From positions 1 to 6,877 of the forward strand of contig CAMJRT010000061.1 in the NCBI GenBank assembly GCA_946408295.1: a stretch of DNA of 6,877 nt, read 5' to 3'. The position numbers were made by a program, and so were the translations under genes. Positions 5,481 through 6,877 of this stretch are shown one piece after another (positions within the stretch are counted from its first letter, which is position 1; every line of letters starts with the position of its first letter). Origin of the DNA: an uncultured Bacteroidales bacterium (GTDB lineage: Bacteria > Bacteroidota > Bacteroidia > Bacteroidales > UBA932). The notes under the pieces are model-generated. The model was not told the DNA's origin and did not search any database. It worked only from the letters and a program-made list of their open reading frames with translations.

Positions 5481-6044
5481 ATGATAGAAAAATCCAAAGA
5501 ATTGATTGACGGCGCGAAAGCCAAGATGGCCGGCGCGGTGAATTTTCTCGAAGAAGATTTGAAAACCTACCGGGCCGGCAAAGCCAACCCGATGGTGTTC
5601 AACAATGTGCTCGTGGACTACTACGGTTCGATGATGCCCATCGCCCAGGTGGCTTCCATCACCGTTCCCGACGCCAAGACCATCGCTATCCAGCCCTGGG
5701 AAAAGAAGATGATTCCGGTCATCGAGAAAGCCATTATGGACGCCAACATCGGCTTCACCCCGCAGAACAACGGCGAGACCATCCGCTGCAATGTTCCGCC
5801 CCTCACCGAAGACCGGCGCAAAGAGTTGATTAAAAAAGCCCGCGCGGCTGGGGAAAATGCCAAAGTCGTGGTCCGCAATGCCCGCCGCGATGTGATCGAG
5901 GCCCTCAAGAAATTGCAGAAAGAAGGACTTCCCGAAGATGTGGAAAAAGATCAGGAAGCCGCTGCCCAGAAAGAAACCGATAGTGCCGTCAGAAAGATTG
6001 ACGAGTTGATTGCAGCCAAAGAAAAAGATATTCTGACGGTATGA
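5481..6044 (+). CDS. frr: Ribosome recycling factor
   Basis: 187 residues, the normal length for RRF (about 185). With EF-G it splits the post-termination ribosome so that subunits can be reused; it is essential in most bacteria. The three-helix-bundle arm and small beta domain are both recognisable: LKTYRAGKANP (27-37) near the N-terminus, the IAIQPWEKK strand-turn (68-76), PPLTEDRRKELIKKA (106-120), and VRNARRD (131-137) containing the conserved arginine 132 used in ribosome contact. A lysine- and glutamate-rich helix closes the protein. Its stop codon overlaps the tyrA start (ATGA, 6041-6044), so the two are co-transcribed and probably translationally coupled. Confidence 0.98.
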   Translation: MIEKSKELIDGAKAKMAGAVNFLEEDLKTYRAGKANPMVFNNVLVDYYGSMMPIAQVASITVPDAKTIAIQPWEKKMIPVIEKAIMDANIGFTPQNNGETIRCNVPPLTEDRRKELIKKARAAGENAKVVVRNARRDVIEALKKLQKEGLPEDVEKDQEAAAQKETDSAVRKIDELIAAKEKDILTV

Positions 6045-6877
6045 GTTTCCTGGGGACGGTCGGTCTGATTGGTACAGGTCTTATCGGAGGCTCGATGGCC
6101 CTCGATATCCGGACTTGCCGGTTTGCCGACACGCTTCTCGGGTATGATAAAAAGGCAGACAATGCGGCCGAAGCCCTGCGACTGGGAATCATCGACCGCA
6201 TTGTTTCGTATGAAGAACTTGTCGCCCAAAGCGATCTCATCCTCCTGTCCATTCCCGCCTCCGCCGCCGCAGCCCTGCTGCCGGACATTTTGAACCGCAT
6301 CGGCGCACAGGACTCCGTCGTGCTGGATGTCTGTTCCGTCAAACAGCCCGTCGTCGATGCTGTACGCAAGCATCCCCTCCGCGGCCGTTTCGTCGCGGGC
6401 CACCCGATGTCCGGCACCGAATACTCCGGCCCCCGGGCCGCCCGTCAAGGTCTTTTTGAAGGCAAAGTCGGCATCATCTGCGATACACAGGACTCCGATG
6501 CGGATGCCCTGGCCCGTGTCGAGGCTTTGTATGCCGCCCTTGGGATGCGTACCGTGCAGATGAGCGCCGCCCAGCACGACCTCCACGCCGCCTATGTCTC
6601 CCACCTGTCCCACGTGATTTCCTTCTCCCTGGCCCTCACGGTCCTCGACAAGGAGAAAGACGACAAGCATATTTTCGACCTGGCTTCCGGCGGTTTTTCT
6701 TCCACCGCACGCCTGGCCAAGAGCAACGCCGATATGTGGGTGCCCATTTTTGAAAACAACCGAGAAAACCTTCTTCCCGTCATCGACGCGTACAGCGATT
6801 ATCTTTCCCGCTTCCGCCGTGCCATCGCTTCGGCCGACGGAGCGGAAAAAGAGGGTATCACCGCTGAAGAGCACGTT
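6041..6877 (+). CDS. tyrA: Prephenate dehydrogenase (partial, stop outside window)
   Basis: Oxidatively decarboxylates prephenate to 4-hydroxyphenylpyruvate, the tyrosine branch of aromatic amino acid synthesis. The frame is open from the ATG at 6041 to the window edge, 279 codons, probably nearly complete since monofunctional enzymes are often 260-300 residues. The Rossmann motif GLIGTGLIGGS spans residues 8-18. An acidic D36 after the second strand suggests NAD rather than NADP. DVCSVK (96-101) and GHPMSGTEYSG (120-130), with the catalytic histidine H121, are diagnostic. HDLHAAYVSHLSH (179-191) lies in the helical dimerisation domain. There is no fused chorismate mutase at the N-terminus. 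The start overlaps the frr stop by four bases; no separate promoter is needed. A plain arogenate/prephenate specificity difference cannot be read here. Confidence 0.95.
   Translation, partial: MSFLGTVGLIGTGLIGGSMALDIRTCRFADTLLGYDKKADNAAEALRLGIIDRIVSYEELVAQSDLILLSIPASAAAALLPDILNRIGAQDSVVLDVCSVKQPVVDAVRKHPLRGRFVAGHPMSGTEYSGPRAARQGLFEGKVGIICDTQDSDADALARVEALYAALGMRTVQMSAAQHDLHAAYVSHLSHVISFSLALTVLDKEKDDKHIFDLASGGFSSTARLAKSNADMWVPIFENNRENLLPVIDAYSDYLSRFRRAIASADGAEKEGITAEEHV

Noticed and set aside
5951..6874. Minus-strand open frame of 307 codons over tyrA
   Set aside because: Antisense shadow; the plus strand is open from 6041 to the window end and gives a clear prephenate dehydrogenase.

Overview
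The window looks like chromosomal DNA from a Bacteroidales (Bacteroidota) bacterium of fairly high GC. The main evidence is seven promoters that fit, or nearly fit, the Bacteroidota pattern: a -7 box TAnnTTTG, usually with a TTG or TTTG element about 20 bases upstream. Leaders are A-rich and lack strong Shine-Dalgarno sequences. Protein content agrees: a short cupin-type mannose-6-phosphate isomerase, a PrsW-like membrane protease and an ATPase/DUF234 protein of a kind common in this phylum. The genus cannot be fixed from the sequence; an Alistipes-like or Cryptobacteroides-like gut lineage is a guess.

Layout, left to right. (1) guaB (IMP dehydrogenase) on the minus strand, cut by the left edge. 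(2) A divergent promoter pair, then tRNA-Ser(UGA) on the plus strand with its own intrinsic terminator. (3) A gene-free stretch from about 1327 to 2080. Its first part is a cluster of GC-rich inverted repeats. Its second part (about 1681-1972) follows a -7 box and has nested long-range complementarity, suggesting an unrecognised structured RNA. (4) A minus-strand gene for an AAA-type ATPase with a C-terminal PD-(D/E)XK-like domain. It is visibly lower in GC than its neighbours, and its promoter lies in a 53-base imperfect tandem repeat. (5) A plus-strand series: manA, a prsW-like gene and frr, each with its own promoter, then tyrA overlapping frr by four bases and running off the right edge.

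Most of the window is housekeeping: GMP synthesis, serine decoding, sugar-phosphate interconversion, ribosome recycling and tyrosine synthesis. The accessory part is the 1327-3660 segment. The best candidates for something undescribed are the putative structured RNA at 1681-1972 and the duplicated promoter/operator of the ATPase gene. I saw no CRISPR array, insertion sequence, integrase or recognisable multi-gene defence system.
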